NCBI RefSeq assembly: GCF_900157365.1
Contig: NZ_FUEZ01000004.1
Location: forward strand, 3,149,066-3,213,065
DNA: 64,000 nucleotides
Direction of reading: 5' to 3'
Source: Mycobacterium numidiamassiliense
GTDB taxonomy: Bacteria; Actinomycetota; Actinomycetes; Mycobacteriales; Mycobacteriaceae
The stretch's first letter is position 1, and each line of letters opens with the position of its first letter. The translations under genes and the position numbers were made by a program. Under the pieces are notes generated by a model. The model made no database searches. It was not told the origin of the DNA and was given only the letters and a program-made list of their open reading frames with translations. Below are positions 31,123 to 40,322 of this stretch, piece by piece.

Positions 31123-31293
31123 ATGACTGCACCCGACAATGACTCCCCGACTCGCGCTCAGGACCTGGAAAACATCGTCGACGAGCTCGACGAGAAGGTC
31201 GCCCGTGAGCGGGAGGCAGAAGGTGTCCCCGGCAGGCGGAGCGACCGGGAAAATGCCACCAGGCGCGGCTCGGAAAACGAGCCGCCGGATTAG
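31123..31293 (+). CDS. Small charged hypothetical protein
   Basis: 56 residues from ATG 31123, with AGGGAGAG upstream. Highly charged; a short helix LENIVDELDEKVAREREAEG followed by a disordered Arg/Glu-rich tail (RRSDRENATRRGSENE). No Cys and no hydrophobic segment. It could be a small acidic coiled-coil protein but I cannot name it. Divergent from zwf, convergent with the LLM oxidoreductase gene. Confidence 0.55.
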   Translation: MTAPDNDSPTRAQDLENIVDELDEKVAREREAEGVPGRRSDRENATRRGSENEPPD

Positions 31294-31298
31294 CGATC

Positions 31299-32141
31299 TC
31301 ACTGACCTCGCCAGGTGAGCATCGTCTCCAGTTCGGAGAAGTCGTATCCGTTGGCGTCTGGGTGGATTTCGGTGGTGAACAACGTGACGCCTTCGTCCAC
31401 GAAAGCGTCGGCCGTGCTGGCATCGGTCCAGGCCATCGCGCGTTCGATGTCGGCCTCGTCGCGTCCCGCGTCTGTGGCCAGCTGCTTGAGGAGCTCGTTC
31501 TTGCGCCGGAACTCCTCGATGGGTTCGAAGCTGTGCCAGATGTGGGCATGGCGTGCCGCGGCGGGAATGGTGCGCTTCTCCCCGCCGCCGCCGATCAGGA
31601 TTGGAATCTGCCGTATCGGGCTGGGCGTTAAACGGTTGAGACGGTGTTCGATGCGCGCCAAGCTGTCGTCGAACCGGTCCATTCTCGATTTCGTGGTGCC
31701 GTATTCGTACCCGTATTCCATGAAGTCCTTCGGATACCAGCCGGCCCCGACGCCGAGGATCAGCCGTCCGCCGCTGATGTGGTCGACAGTGCGGGCCATG
31801 TCCGCGACGAGGTCGGGGTTGCGGTACGGGACACCGGTGACCAGCAGTCCGATCTCGGCCCGGTTCGTGATCTCACCCCATGACGCCAGCGCGGTCCACC
31901 CTTCGAAGTTGTTGACGTCGGGCTGGTCGTCGTCGAGCAGTGGACTGCCATCGACGATTTGGACGAACGGCTTGTGGAAGTGGTCGTAACCGAAGATGGC
32001 GTCGGCACCCAGTTCTTCGGCGTGCAGCACCGCCCGGCGCCAGGTCTGGTAGTCGGGCGTCCCGCCCGGCCATAGCTGAACCCCCACCCGCACTCGGCTC
32101 GGCCGGTATGACACTGCGCCGCTACTGGTTGAGTCGGTCAC
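31299..32141 (-). CDS. LLM-class F420-dependent oxidoreductase
   Basis: 280 residues from GTG 32141, with AAGAAAAGG upstream. RVGVQLWPGG, then AEELGADAIFGYDHFHKPF, VDHISGGRLILGVGAGWYPKDFMEYGYEYG and PILIGGGGEKRTIPAAARHAHIWH are the bacterial luciferase-like barrel of F420-dependent enzymes. Substrate unknown. A paralogue lies at 59926. It is divergent from the cutinase gene at 32318. Confidence 0.9.
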   Translation of the reverse strand: MTDSTSSGAVSYRPSRVRVGVQLWPGGTPDYQTWRRAVLHAEELGADAIFGYDHFHKPFVQIVDGSPLLDDDQPDVNNFEGWTALASWGEITNRAEIGLLVTGVPYRNPDLVADMARTVDHISGGRLILGVGAGWYPKDFMEYGYEYGTTKSRMDRFDDSLARIEHRLNRLTPSPIRQIPILIGGGGEKRTIPAAARHAHIWHSFEPIEEFRRKNELLKQLATDAGRDEADIERAMAWTDASTADAFVDEGVTLFTTEIHPDANGYDFSELETMLTWRGQ

Positions 32142-32317
32142 CTTTTCTTGCCTTCCAGGTTGTTGCTTGGTGTGCCACGGACCCCATGCTTAGGCATGTT
32201 GCTGCAGTCAGAGACGCTATCTCTACCGCTTCGCCAGGTCACCTACGCTCAAACTGCCCGAACAGGCAATTCCTTCCCACCCACGACCCGTCTTCGGCGG
32301 TGTGTAAGCATTTGAGG

Positions 32318-32962
32318 ATGAGTGCACGCAGACTGGTTCGTATCGTTGGCGCCGCGGGTGTAGTGGCGGGGGCATTGGTGAGCACGCCCATTGGCAGTCC
32401 CGCCGCACTCGCCGATCCATGCTCCGACGTCGGAGTTGTGTTCGCTCGCGGCACCCACCAGGAACCCGGTCTGGGCAATATGGGCCAGGCATTCGTCGAT
32501 TCGCTGACCTCGCAGCTCGGGGGTCGGTCGGTGGACGTCTACGCGGTCAACTACCCGGCGAACGACGACTACCACAACAGCGCGACGGCCGGCGCCAACG
32601 ATGCGGCCGCCCACATCCAGGCCACGGTCGCCAGCTGCCCGAACACCAAGCTCGTGCTCGGCGGATACTCGCAGGGCTCCACGGTGATCGACTTGGCCAG
32701 TAATTCAATGCCCGCGCCGGTTGCCGATCACGTCGCGGCGGTCGCCCTGTTCGGCGAGCCGACCAGCAGTTTCTCCAGCATGTTGTGGGGTGGCCAGCCG
32801 TTGCCGACCATCAGCCCGCTGTATGGCCCCAAAACCATCAGCCTGTGCGCCCCCGACGACCCAATCTGCTCCCCGGGCGGCAACATCATGGCGCATGTTT
32901 CTTACATTGAGTCAGGGATGACCAACCAAGCCGCCACCTTCGCGGTGAACAGGCTGCACTGA
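32318..32962 (+). CDS. cfp21: Cutinase, CFP21-like
   Basis: 214 residues from ATG 32318. A signal peptide ends around residue 33 (ALADPCSD). The sequence follows M. tuberculosis Rv1984c/CFP21 closely as I recall it: VVFARGTHQEPGL, GGYSQGSTVIDL (Ser nucleophile), LCAPDDPIC (Asp) and AHVSYIESGMTNQAA (His). CFP21 is a secreted esterase/lipase. Two further cutinases lie at 36128 and 53655. Confidence 0.92.
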   Translation: MSARRLVRIVGAAGVVAGALVSTPIGSPAALADPCSDVGVVFARGTHQEPGLGNMGQAFVDSLTSQLGGRSVDVYAVNYPANDDYHNSATAGANDAAAHIQATVASCPNTKLVLGGYSQGSTVIDLASNSMPAPVADHVAAVALFGEPTSSFSSMLWGGQPLPTISPLYGPKTISLCAPDDPICSPGGNIMAHVSYIESGMTNQAATFAVNRLH

Positions 32963-33016
32963 CATCGCGGTCACCCACTTCAGCCGTTAGCCATCGCCGC
33001 GAGTGAGGTTTAGCCG

Positions 33017-34204
33017 ATGAAGGTTGTGCTCGCGGGCTATGGCAGTCGTGGCGATGTGGAGTGCTTGGCTGCCGCCGGTCGCGAGCTGATGCGCCGGGGC
33101 AACGAGGTGCGTATGGCGGTCACGCCTCATTTGGTCCCCTTCGTCAGATCAGTAGGGTTGGCTGCGGTCGCGTACGGGCCGGACTCGTGGGACCAGATGG
33201 AATCGGCCGCGGTCCTGGTGGACAACTACACGGCGAACGAGGCGGACCCCGTCGTCGCGCTGAACGAGGCGATTCAGAACGTCACCCAAGTCAAGGCGGC
33301 CAAGACCACGGCATTGACAGAGTTGGCCGACGGAGCCGATCTGCTGGTCGCCGGCTTCAACGAACAGGGTCTGGCTGCCAATGTTGCGGAATACCACGGT
33401 ATTCCGCTTGCTGCGCTCTACATCTTCCCCAGGCGGGTCTGGTCGTCGTGGAACATGTTTACCCAATTGACGGAGCAGACCGACGATGCTCAGCGCCATT
33501 TATTGCGGTTGCCGAAGCGAACTGAACCGTCGACACCATTGGAGATCCAGGCCTACGACGAGCTCTATTTGCCTGGGCCGGCGGCCGAATGGGTGGAGCC
33601 AGATGGCCGACACCCCTTTGTCGGCGCGTTGGCGCTGGAGTTGCCGACCGATGCCGATCAGGAGGTGTTGTCGTGGATTGCCGCCGGAACGCCGCCGATC
33701 TATTTCGGGTTCGGCAGCACCCAGATCCCCTCCCCTGTCGAGACGGTCGCCGTGATCAGCGCGGCTTGTGCACGGCTGGGCGAGCGGGCGTTGATTTGCG
33801 GCGGCTGGAATGATTTCACCGATGTGCCGCGCTACGACCACACAAAGGTTGTGAGCGAGGTGAGCCACGCGGCCGTTTTCCCGGCTTGTCGGGCGGTCGC
33901 GCATCATGGCGGCGCCGGCGTCACGGCCGCCGGCTTGCGGGCCGGCATGCCGACCTTGATCCTTTGGTTCTGGCATGACCAGCCGATCTGGGCAGACGGC
34001 GTCACGCGACTCAAAGTTGGTACCGGGAGGGCTTTTACGGCCAGCACGCTGGACACATTGACCGCCGACTTGCGCTGCATTCTGGCCCCGCAGTACCTCA
34101 CTCGAGCCCGTGAAGTCGCCGCTCAGATGACCGGATCGGCCGAAAGCGTCTCTCGCGCTGCCGATCTCCTTGAAGACGCCGCCGGGCTCAGGCCGTCGCG
34201 ATAA
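33017..34204 (+). CDS. GT1-family glycosyltransferase
   Basis: 395 residues from ATG 33017. The N-terminal MKVVLAGYGSRGDVECLAAAGREL is the acceptor-domain start of the UDP/dTDP-sugar GT-B family, and the donor domain has FGFGSTQIPSP and the HHGGAGVTAAGLRAGMPTLIL signature (residues about 296-316). It resembles the glycopeptidolipid or PGL glycosyltransferases such as Rv1524/Rv1526c. It follows the cutinase with a 54-base gap. Substrate unknown. Confidence 0.9.
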   Translation: MKVVLAGYGSRGDVECLAAAGRELMRRGNEVRMAVTPHLVPFVRSVGLAAVAYGPDSWDQMESAAVLVDNYTANEADPVVALNEAIQNVTQVKAAKTTALTELADGADLLVAGFNEQGLAANVAEYHGIPLAALYIFPRRVWSSWNMFTQLTEQTDDAQRHLLRLPKRTEPSTPLEIQAYDELYLPGPAAEWVEPDGRHPFVGALALELPTDADQEVLSWIAAGTPPIYFGFGSTQIPSPVETVAVISAACARLGERALICGGWNDFTDVPRYDHTKVVSEVSHAAVFPACRAVAHHGGAGVTAAGLRAGMPTLILWFWHDQPIWADGVTRLKVGTGRAFTASTLDTLTADLRCILAPQYLTRAREVAAQMTGSAESVSRAADLLEDAAGLRPSR

Positions 34205-34285
34205 GCGCGAACCGAACGTGCGGAACGCAACGCATGGCAGGCACCCCGCGACAGTCGCTCAGCGGCTGCGCGTCGGCCGTTTACG

Positions 34286-35215
34286 CTACCTACTGAGCAC
34301 GCCGTTTTCGTTATCGTGCAGTGCGCCAGAGGCTTTCGAAGCCATGTTGGCCGGATCGGGGGCCTGATCGCGTCCCAGCGCGATGGTGGCAGCTACCATC
34401 GCGAAGACCGCTACGACCAGGGCCAGCGCCGCCGGACCCCGTACCGCGAGGTGTTCGCCGAGCACGACAACCCCGAGCAGGACCGCGACCACGGGCTCAC
34501 CCACCAACATGATCGGAACCGAGGCCTGCAGGGCACCGGCGTGAAACGCCGAGTTCTGCACCAGGGTTACCGTCACCGCCAGCGCGACCAACACGTACGG
34601 GGCCGGGACGTTCATGAGCTCATGCCATCCGCCCACCGCGTAGCGGTGTGTGCAGACCTTCGTCACGACGGCGATCATGCCCAGCAGCACCGCCACCGCG
34701 ACGGCCAGCAGCATCGCGCGCGCTCGTCCGGCGGTGCGCCGCGCGGCGAGCAGACAGGCGAGGACCACCGGGACGGCGATCGCCAACGCCAGAGTCCATG
34801 CCGGTATCGGCGGACGGTTGTGGCCTTCACGGGGCTGGCCAACCAGCACGAACACGGCGAGTGCGGTCGTCAGCAACAGGGCCCAGCCCCACTCGGCCGG
34901 CTTGATGCGCTGGTGGCAAAGCCTCGCGCTCAGGGGCAACGCGAACAGCAGCGAAGAGACCAGCAACGGCTGGACCAGCAATAGGGATCCATGGGCCAAC
35001 GCCAGGGCCTGAAACACGTAGCCGGCGGCGGCGGCAAGGGTGCCTGCCCACCACAACGGGTGGCGCACCAAGGCCGACACCATCGTCGCCGACCGCTCTT
35101 GATCAGGCGGAACCTCTTGCGCGACGCGTTGCCGGACGACAATGCCAACCGCGGCCCAGAACGCGGCCAGCAAACCCGAGAAAATCGCGATTGCGTGCGA
35201 CGCCACCCACCCCAT
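34286..35215 (-). CDS. EamA/DMT-type membrane transporter
   Basis: 309 residues from ATG 35215; upstream in-frame sequence has no convincing start, and GTG 35206 is an alternative. About nine to ten hydrophobic helices, with a central hydrophilic loop (QPREGHNRPPIPA) and a C-terminal non-membrane tail. ALAVTVTLVQNSAFHAGALQASVPIMLVGEPVVAVLLGVVVLGE is characteristic of the second half of a DMT pump. Substrate unknown. Divergent from the thioredoxin-like gene at 35312. Confidence 0.85.
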   Translation of the reverse strand: MGWVASHAIAIFSGLLAAFWAAVGIVVRQRVAQEVPPDQERSATMVSALVRHPLWWAGTLAAAAGYVFQALALAHGSLLLVQPLLVSSLLFALPLSARLCHQRIKPAEWGWALLLTTALAVFVLVGQPREGHNRPPIPAWTLALAIAVPVVLACLLAARRTAGRARAMLLAVAVAVLLGMIAVVTKVCTHRYAVGGWHELMNVPAPYVLVALAVTVTLVQNSAFHAGALQASVPIMLVGEPVVAVLLGVVVLGEHLAVRGPAALALVVAVFAMVAATIALGRDQAPDPANMASKASGALHDNENGVLSR

Positions 35216-35311
35216 GCCTCGTCGAATACCCCGGATGCCGATGCGGCTAACTCGCAATGCACCACGCCACCAGCCGAACTCGCACGCGCGATGCCGACGT
35301 AGGCTGGTGCG

Positions 35312-35860
35312 ATGGCTATCGAGTCCACCATGCTCGCCCTTGGCACCCCCGCGCCGCAGTTCGCGCTGCCCGACCCAGCAACCGGTGACACGGTCAAGCT
35401 GGACGACCTCACGGGCGCTGCCCTGGTCGTCACCTTCATCTGCAACCACTGCCCGTATGTCCAGCATGTCGCCGCTGGACTGGCCGAGCTGGGCCGAGAC
35501 CTCACTGCGCAAGGTGTGGCGATGGTCGCGATCTCCAGCAATGACATCACCAGTCACCCGCAGGACGGACCCGAGCAGATGGCCGCCGAGGCTCGCCGTC
35601 ACGGCTGGACATTTCCGTACCTCTACGACGAGACGCAGGACGTTGCCCGCGCATTCTCGGCCGCCTGCACGCCCGACACCTTCGTGTTCGACGGCGAGCG
35701 TCGCCTGGTGTATCGAGGTCAGCTCGACGATTCCCGGCCCCGCAACGGCCTGCCGGTGACGGCGGCCGACGTCCGGGCGGCGGTGGAGGCCGTCCTGGCT
35801 GGGCGCGTGGTCGACCCCAATCAGCGGCCGTCGATAGGCTGCGGCATCAAATGGCGTTGA
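35312..35860 (+). CDS. Thioredoxin-like AhpC/TSA family protein
   Basis: 182 residues from ATG 35312. Features: LGTPAPQFALPDPATGDTVKL, TFICNHCPYVQHV (CxxC Cys44-Cys47), then FPYLYDETQDVARAFSAACTPDTFVFD. This is the redoxin family often named thiol-disulphide isomerase or peroxiredoxin-like, with CNHC instead of CGPC. Soluble and with no signal peptide. It should catalyse dithiol exchange or peroxide removal. Confidence 0.88.
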   Translation: MAIESTMLALGTPAPQFALPDPATGDTVKLDDLTGAALVVTFICNHCPYVQHVAAGLAELGRDLTAQGVAMVAISSNDITSHPQDGPEQMAAEARRHGWTFPYLYDETQDVARAFSAACTPDTFVFDGERRLVYRGQLDDSRPRNGLPVTAADVRAAVEAVLAGRVVDPNQRPSIGCGIKWR

Positions 35861-36127
35861 GCCGGCTCGCGGCGACCCCACGAGATAGCTTGCGGCTGTT
35901 CAAGTAACCGGGTCCCGATCCCCAATTGTTCACGACGCGACGGGAATCGAGACACACGTACATTCGACGACGGGGCCGGCGTTTGGCCGCGACAATCGTT
36001 GTTGTCAGCGACCCGGTTAAAATCTGCTGCGACAAGGACATTGGCGGGTGCGTTGATCGCCATCGCCACCGCACCGCGAATTATTTCGGAGGCGTGTGGA
36101 AGGTCACCCGTTTGAGGATTCGTTTCC

Positions 36128-36886
36128 ATGGGCATTTATTGCCATATGAGCGCGCGTTACGTCCTTCGATTCCTGGCCGCTGCCGCTGTCGCTTTAAGCG
36201 CCCTCGGTGCGGCCCTGACCGCCGACGCCCCCTTCGCGTCGGCGGACCCGTGTCCCGACGTGCAGGTGGTTTTCGCCCGCGGTACCGGGGAGGATCCCGG
36301 CATCGGCCCGACCGGGCAGGCCTTCGTCGACCAGCTCCGCTCACGCGAGCCGGGCAAGTCCGTCGACGTCTACGCGGTCAACTACCCGGCCAGCAACGAA
36401 TGGTCGACGGGTTTGGAGGGCATCACCGACGCGGGCGCACACGTGGTGTCCATGGCCGGTAATTGCCCCAAGACCAGGATGGTTCTCAGCGGGTATTCGC
36501 AGGGCGCGGCCGTGATGGGTTTCGTCACCTCGGCCGCGGTGCCCGATGGCGTCGACCCCGCGACGGTGCCCAAGCCGCTGGCTCCCGAGATCGCCCAACA
36601 CGTCGCCGCCGTCGTGCTGTTCGGGATGCCCAATGTGCGTGCGATGAACTTCCTGGGCCAGCCGCCGGTTGTGATCGGCCCGACCTATCAGGCCAAGACG
36701 ATCAAGGTGTGTGCGCCCGAGGACCCGGTGTGCTCGGACGGGCTGAACTTCGCCGCGCACGACACCTACGCCGACGACGCCAACATCGTCGACAAGGGGA
36801 CTGACTTCGCGGTCAGCCGGCTCGACGCCACGCCCCCTGGACCGGTATCAACCGCGCACTCCCCGGGCGGCGGCTTCGGCAACTGA
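36128..36886 (+). CDS. Cutinase family esterase
   Basis: 252 residues; ATG 36128 has GAGGA 9 bases upstream, and ATG 36146 (MSARYVLRFLAA) is an alternative. A signal peptide ends near SADPCPD. The catalytic set: VLSGYSQGAAVMG (Ser), VCAPEDPVC (Asp) and FAAHDTYADDANIV (His). It has a C-terminal extension after SRLDATPPGPV. The mature start VQVVFARGTGEDPGIGPTG places it among the mycobacterial Culp family, but it is not CFP21 or Cut2. Confidence 0.9.
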   Translation: MGIYCHMSARYVLRFLAAAAVALSALGAALTADAPFASADPCPDVQVVFARGTGEDPGIGPTGQAFVDQLRSREPGKSVDVYAVNYPASNEWSTGLEGITDAGAHVVSMAGNCPKTRMVLSGYSQGAAVMGFVTSAAVPDGVDPATVPKPLAPEIAQHVAAVVLFGMPNVRAMNFLGQPPVVIGPTYQAKTIKVCAPEDPVCSDGLNFAAHDTYADDANIVDKGTDFAVSRLDATPPGPVSTAHSPGGGFGN

Positions 36887-37023
36887 GCCACCGGCCGCGC
36901 CAGGTGGACCTGGGGAAACACGCAAATGTAGGGGTGTTGAACAACTCGTAGGAATTTCTTTGAGAGCCGCAGCACGGGCGTAACGTCGCAGTCCCCTCCA
37001 CCTTGACGAATCGGGACGCCAAA

Positions 37024-37260
37024 ATGCGAACACGAATTGCTACTTTTGCCGCCGCGGCGATTGTCATGGGCTCGGTGTCGATGGCCCCGCATGCGCAGGC
37101 CGCACAGGACCCGTACTACCCAACCGTTCCCACCAACCCTGGCACGCCGTCGTTGATCCAGCCGCTCGACTGCAACGGCACCACCGGTGGCCATGGCTGC
37201 GGTCCCGGCTGGACCTGGCGCAACGGCGACCGCGGGTGGGCCTGCTACCCCTGCAACTGA
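37024..37260 (+). CDS. Small secreted Cys-rich protein
   Basis: 78 residues from ATG 37024. A signal peptide ends near AQAAQD (MRTRIATFAAAAIVMGSVS). The mature part is short, with four Cys (LDCNG, HGCGPGW, WACYPCN) and Gly/Trp-rich segments (CGPGWTWRNGDRGW), a composition seen in small mycobacterial exported proteins. Function unknown. A terminator stem follows at 37281. Confidence 0.7.
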   Translation: MRTRIATFAAAAIVMGSVSMAPHAQAAQDPYYPTVPTNPGTPSLIQPLDCNGTTGGHGCGPGWTWRNGDRGWACYPCN

Positions 37261-37280
37261 CGCCGCAGGCCCCCCACGAA

Positions 37281-37302
37281 CCGGCGATCACCCGATCGCC
37301 GG
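37281..37302. terminator. Bidirectional hairpin terminator
   Basis: Arms CCGGCGATC and GATCGCCGG flank a 4-base loop ACCC. It lies 20 bases after the small secreted gene and one base before the stop of the convergent hydrolase, so it may end both transcripts. Confidence 0.6.
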
Positions 37303-38181
37303 CTAAGGCGCTGGGCTGAGGAAGCCGCGAACCAATTCCGCGAAGTCGGCAGGGCATTCCAGTGGTGTGAAATGCCCTGCGCCAGAACAGAATTTAACGG
37401 TGACGTCGGAGAAGTATTCGTTCAGCCGGTCGGCCCAGTCCGGCGGGAAGAGTGGGTCGTGCCGCGGCCAAAGCACCCGGGTCGGCACCGCCGTGCGCTC
37501 GGCGGGATTGGGTGTGTGCTCGCCTAATGAGTGTGCGACGGTTCCAGCGCCGGCGCGGTACCACGCTATCGAGGCAGTGAAGGCTCCCGGAGCTTCGTAT
37601 TCGGCGGCGAGCCGGTTCAGGTCGGCATCGGACAGGCGAAATCCCGGGCCCGACCAGTGGTCCCAGAAGTGGCGCAGATAAGCGCGGACCGCGGTTGGCT
37701 TTGCGTCAACCAGGTCCTCGATCAGGTCAAGCTGGTGGAATGCCTGATACCAGAATTCTCGCTGCGCGGGCTCCCTGAGGATGCGATCACCGACACCGGG
37801 CAACGGCGGCGAGAGAACGAGGCCGACGATCCGCCCGGGAAGCCGATGCGCCAGCGCCTGCGCGATCCGGCTGCCGATGTCGTAGCCGCCGACCACGACG
37901 CGCTCCAACCCCAACTCGTCGATGAGCGCGGCCACGCTGCGGGCCTGCGCGTCGGCGGTGTAGAACTGCCGCGGCTCCAGCAGGTGCTTGTCGGATTCGC
38001 CGAAACCACGTAGATCCGGCACCACCACATCGGCGACGTCGGCGAGGCGGGGTACCACCAGGCGGTAGTCGCGCCGATTGCCCGGCCAGCCGTGCAGCAA
38101 GACCACCGACTCGCGGTTCTCGGATCCAAAGCGGTCGAACGCCAGCCGAAAGCCGTTCACTGTCCTACTCGACGCGGACAT
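37303..38181 (-). CDS. Alpha/beta-hydrolase, epoxide-hydrolase-like
   Basis: 292 residues from ATG 38181. LLHGWPGNRRDYRLV is the oxyanion segment; VVGGYDIGSRIAQALAHRLPG near residue 97 has Asp as nucleophile, as in epoxide hydrolases or haloalkane dehalogenases, rather than Ser. The cap has RHFWDHWSGPGF, and GAGHFTPLECPADF carries the His. There is no signal peptide. It is coupled to the PPOX-type gene upstream by an 8-base gap. Confidence 0.88.
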   Translation of the reverse strand: MSASSRTVNGFRLAFDRFGSENRESVVLLHGWPGNRRDYRLVVPRLADVADVVVPDLRGFGESDKHLLEPRQFYTADAQARSVAALIDELGLERVVVGGYDIGSRIAQALAHRLPGRIVGLVLSPPLPGVGDRILREPAQREFWYQAFHQLDLIEDLVDAKPTAVRAYLRHFWDHWSGPGFRLSDADLNRLAAEYEAPGAFTASIAWYRAGAGTVAHSLGEHTPNPAERTAVPTRVLWPRHDPLFPPDWADRLNEYFSDVTVKFCSGAGHFTPLECPADFAELVRGFLSPAP

Positions 38182-38189
38182 GAGGACGG

Positions 38190-38594
38190 TCAGCCGGAGC
38201 TCGACGGCGTGATGCGCAAGGCGAACCGGGGTTTGCGGCCGCGCGCCGCGATGGCCTCGATCAGGGTCACGATCCGAAACTCCAACCCGTACTTGCGCTT
38301 GATCAATGCTTCAACCCGCGCGACGTCTTGAGGGTCCGTGAGTATTTCGGCGGTTCCGTCGACGACGGGCTGACCGGCCTGCAGCTTCCCCGTTCGTCCG
38401 CAGGGGGCCAGCGTGATGCGGGGATCGCGCCGGATCCGCTTGACCTTCCACGCGTCGGCCGGTGTCCAGGCCCACAGCAGGCCGCCGTCGCCGACGATCC
38501 ACATCGGTGAGGCCACGGCTTCTCCGCTGCGCTTGAACGTCGTCAGCGACACGAACTTCTGCGATCCCAGACTTGCTGCGCTATCGGTGCTCAT
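38190..38594 (-). CDS. PPOX-class (flavin/F420-binding split barrel) protein
   Basis: 134 residues from ATG 38594, with GGGGAG upstream. ASLGSQKFVSLTTFKRSGEAVASPMWIV is the typical first strand of PPOX-class F420-dependent proteins, and LLWAWTPADAWKVKRIRRDPRITLAPCGRTG is the split-barrel core. These bind F420 or FMN and reduce or bind small molecules. It is probably co-transcribed with the downstream hydrolase. Confidence 0.85.
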   Translation of the reverse strand: MSTDSAASLGSQKFVSLTTFKRSGEAVASPMWIVGDGGLLWAWTPADAWKVKRIRRDPRITLAPCGRTGKLQAGQPVVDGTAEILTDPQDVARVEALIKRKYGLEFRIVTLIEAIAARGRKPRFALRITPSSSG

Positions 38595-38688
38595 GGCCTC
38601 CCCTTCTCCTTCGCTAACGATCCCAGTCCGGTAATCCTCCCCCCCGCCCGACGGTGCGTCGGCGGGCTGGGTCGTGTACAAGAGTCTG

Positions 38689-39732
38689 ATGGAGGATCGG
38701 CCCCCCAGGTCTTTCGACGCCTCGGTGCTGCGCGAAGCCACGGCCCGACGACTGTATCGGCGAACGGTGGCCGAGGGAAAGATCGCGCTGCCGGCCGTTC
38801 CGGCAATGATCGACGAGTACATGACCATGTGTCTCAACCTCTTCGCCAGTCTCGGAGTGAACTACACCGACGAGGAGTCTGCCCAGCTGAAGACGGTGCT
38901 GCAGGGCGAGCTGGGCAAGGCTTTCAAGGCCTCGTCACGGTCGAACATCGTCATCGAATTCAACGCGCCCTTCGGCGTGATGCTGAACTATCGCGTCAAA
39001 CCCCAATGGTCGACCGTCGGGGGCGACTACGACACCTGGCTTAACGCGCGCGAGGGGCCACTGTTCGGCATCGAACCCGACGCCCGGGTCTGGGCGCTGG
39101 CTACCGAGGCGCCCGACCCCAGCGTCCATCGGGTTCTCGACATCGGCGCCGGCACGGGGCGTAACGCGCTGGCACTGGCCCGACGCGGGCACCCGGTCGA
39201 CGCGGTCGAGGTGGCGACGAAGTTCGCCGACATCATTCGCTCGGAGGCCGAACGGGATTCGCTTGACGTACGCGTCATCCAGAATGACGTCTTCATGGCC
39301 GTGGAAGCTTTTGGGACGGAGTATCAGTTGATCGTGGCCTCGGAGGTGGTGCCCGATTTCCGGACGGCACAGGAGCTGCGTGGCCTGCTTGAACTGGCCG
39401 CCGAATCCTTGGCTCCCGGTGGGCGCCTGGTGTTCAACGCCTTCGAGGCACACGTGGACTACACCCCCGACGACGCCGCGCGAGAGCTTGCGCAGCAGTG
39501 CAACAGCACGTTTTTCACTCGCGATGAGTTCGCGGCGGCCGCCGCGGGGCTCCCACTGCGGCTCGTTGCCGACGATCCCGCCTACGAATACGAGAAGACC
39601 CACCTGCCCGCCGGCGCGTGGCCGCCGACCGACTGGTTTGACGGGTGGGCACGTGGGCTGGACGTGTTCGACGTCGACCCCGAGGAATCCCCGATCGAGT
39701 TGCGCTGGCTCGTGTACCAGAAGGAGGGTTGA
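38689..39732 (+). CDS. SAM-dependent methyltransferase
   Basis: 347 residues from ATG 38689 (MEDRPPRSF); GTG 38674 is an alternative. The SAM-binding motif VLDIGAGTGRNALALARRG sits near residue 148 and is followed by VDAVEVATKF and VIQNDVF. The N-terminal 120 residues form a separate helical part (FGVMLNYRVKPQWSTVGGDYDTWLNAREG). The C-terminal DYTPDDAARELAQQ is unusual. Substrate unknown. Divergent from the PPOX gene. Confidence 0.87.
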   Translation: MEDRPPRSFDASVLREATARRLYRRTVAEGKIALPAVPAMIDEYMTMCLNLFASLGVNYTDEESAQLKTVLQGELGKAFKASSRSNIVIEFNAPFGVMLNYRVKPQWSTVGGDYDTWLNAREGPLFGIEPDARVWALATEAPDPSVHRVLDIGAGTGRNALALARRGHPVDAVEVATKFADIIRSEAERDSLDVRVIQNDVFMAVEAFGTEYQLIVASEVVPDFRTAQELRGLLELAAESLAPGGRLVFNAFEAHVDYTPDDAARELAQQCNSTFFTRDEFAAAAAGLPLRLVADDPAYEYEKTHLPAGAWPPTDWFDGWARGLDVFDVDPEESPIELRWLVYQKEG

Positions 39733-39761
39733 GTCAGCAGACTAGTGGGGAGGTTTGTGTG

Positions 39762-40310
39762 ATGGGAGATCTGGAATCCAACCGGCGTTCACTGCTCATG
39801 GCCGCCCCGCTGTTGCTGGCGGCGATCGCCGCCGGTGACAAGTCAGGCGCCGGCGGGGGCATCAAACTAGGCCCACCACCAAAAACGGGCCCGGACCCAC
39901 GCGAGACCTTCGTCCAGCAATACGACCAGATCGGCTTTCAGCCGTGGGGCAACCTACCGCCGCACAGCGGCGAAATGGCCAAGCTATACGGCGATTTCGA
40001 TAAGCCCGGCCCGTACCTGGTGCTGATGAAATGGAATCCGGGTTGGTTCAGCGCGCCGCATAGCTACGCGACCGACCGGATTCAGGTCGTGGTGTTCGGC
40101 ACCTGGTTTGTCAACAGCGGCAACGAGTTTCAGCCGCAGGACGCGCTTCCGGTCGGGCCGGGCGGATACGTCAAGCGGACGGCGCGCACCCCACACTACG
40201 ACGGCGTTCCGGCAAACCAGCCAGATCCTGCCGTGATCGCCGTCTTCGGGGTCGGCCCCGTCGACCAGTTGCTGATCGATCCCACACAGCCGTCGTTCCG
40301 GCAGGTGTGA
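39762..40310 (+). CDS. Cupin-like protein with a Tat-type signal
   Basis: 182 residues from ATG 39762, with GGGGAGG upstream; GTG 39759 is equally possible. The N-terminus SNRRSLLMAAPLLLAAIAAG has the RRSxL twin-arginine pattern. The body is a small beta-barrel (KPGPYLVLMKWNPGWFSAPHSYATDRIQVVVFGTWFVNSG) with the His and Gln/Glu positions of a cupin fold. Exported and probably folded before transport. Substrate unknown. Confidence 0.75.
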   Translation: MGDLESNRRSLLMAAPLLLAAIAAGDKSGAGGGIKLGPPPKTGPDPRETFVQQYDQIGFQPWGNLPPHSGEMAKLYGDFDKPGPYLVLMKWNPGWFSAPHSYATDRIQVVVFGTWFVNSGNEFQPQDALPVGPGGYVKRTARTPHYDGVPANQPDPAVIAVFGVGPVDQLLIDPTQPSFRQV

Positions 40311-40322
40311 CGGCGGCCTTGC

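Noticed and set aside
31297..31326. TCTCAC box resembling the ECF -35 before the LLM gene end
   Set aside because: The next CGTCT lies at the wrong distance (about 20 bases) and the site is at the 3-prime end of a convergent gene.
34286..35881. 531-residue minus-strand frame including the DMT transporter
   Set aside because: The N-terminal 220 residues are the shadow of the thioredoxin-like gene on the other strand.
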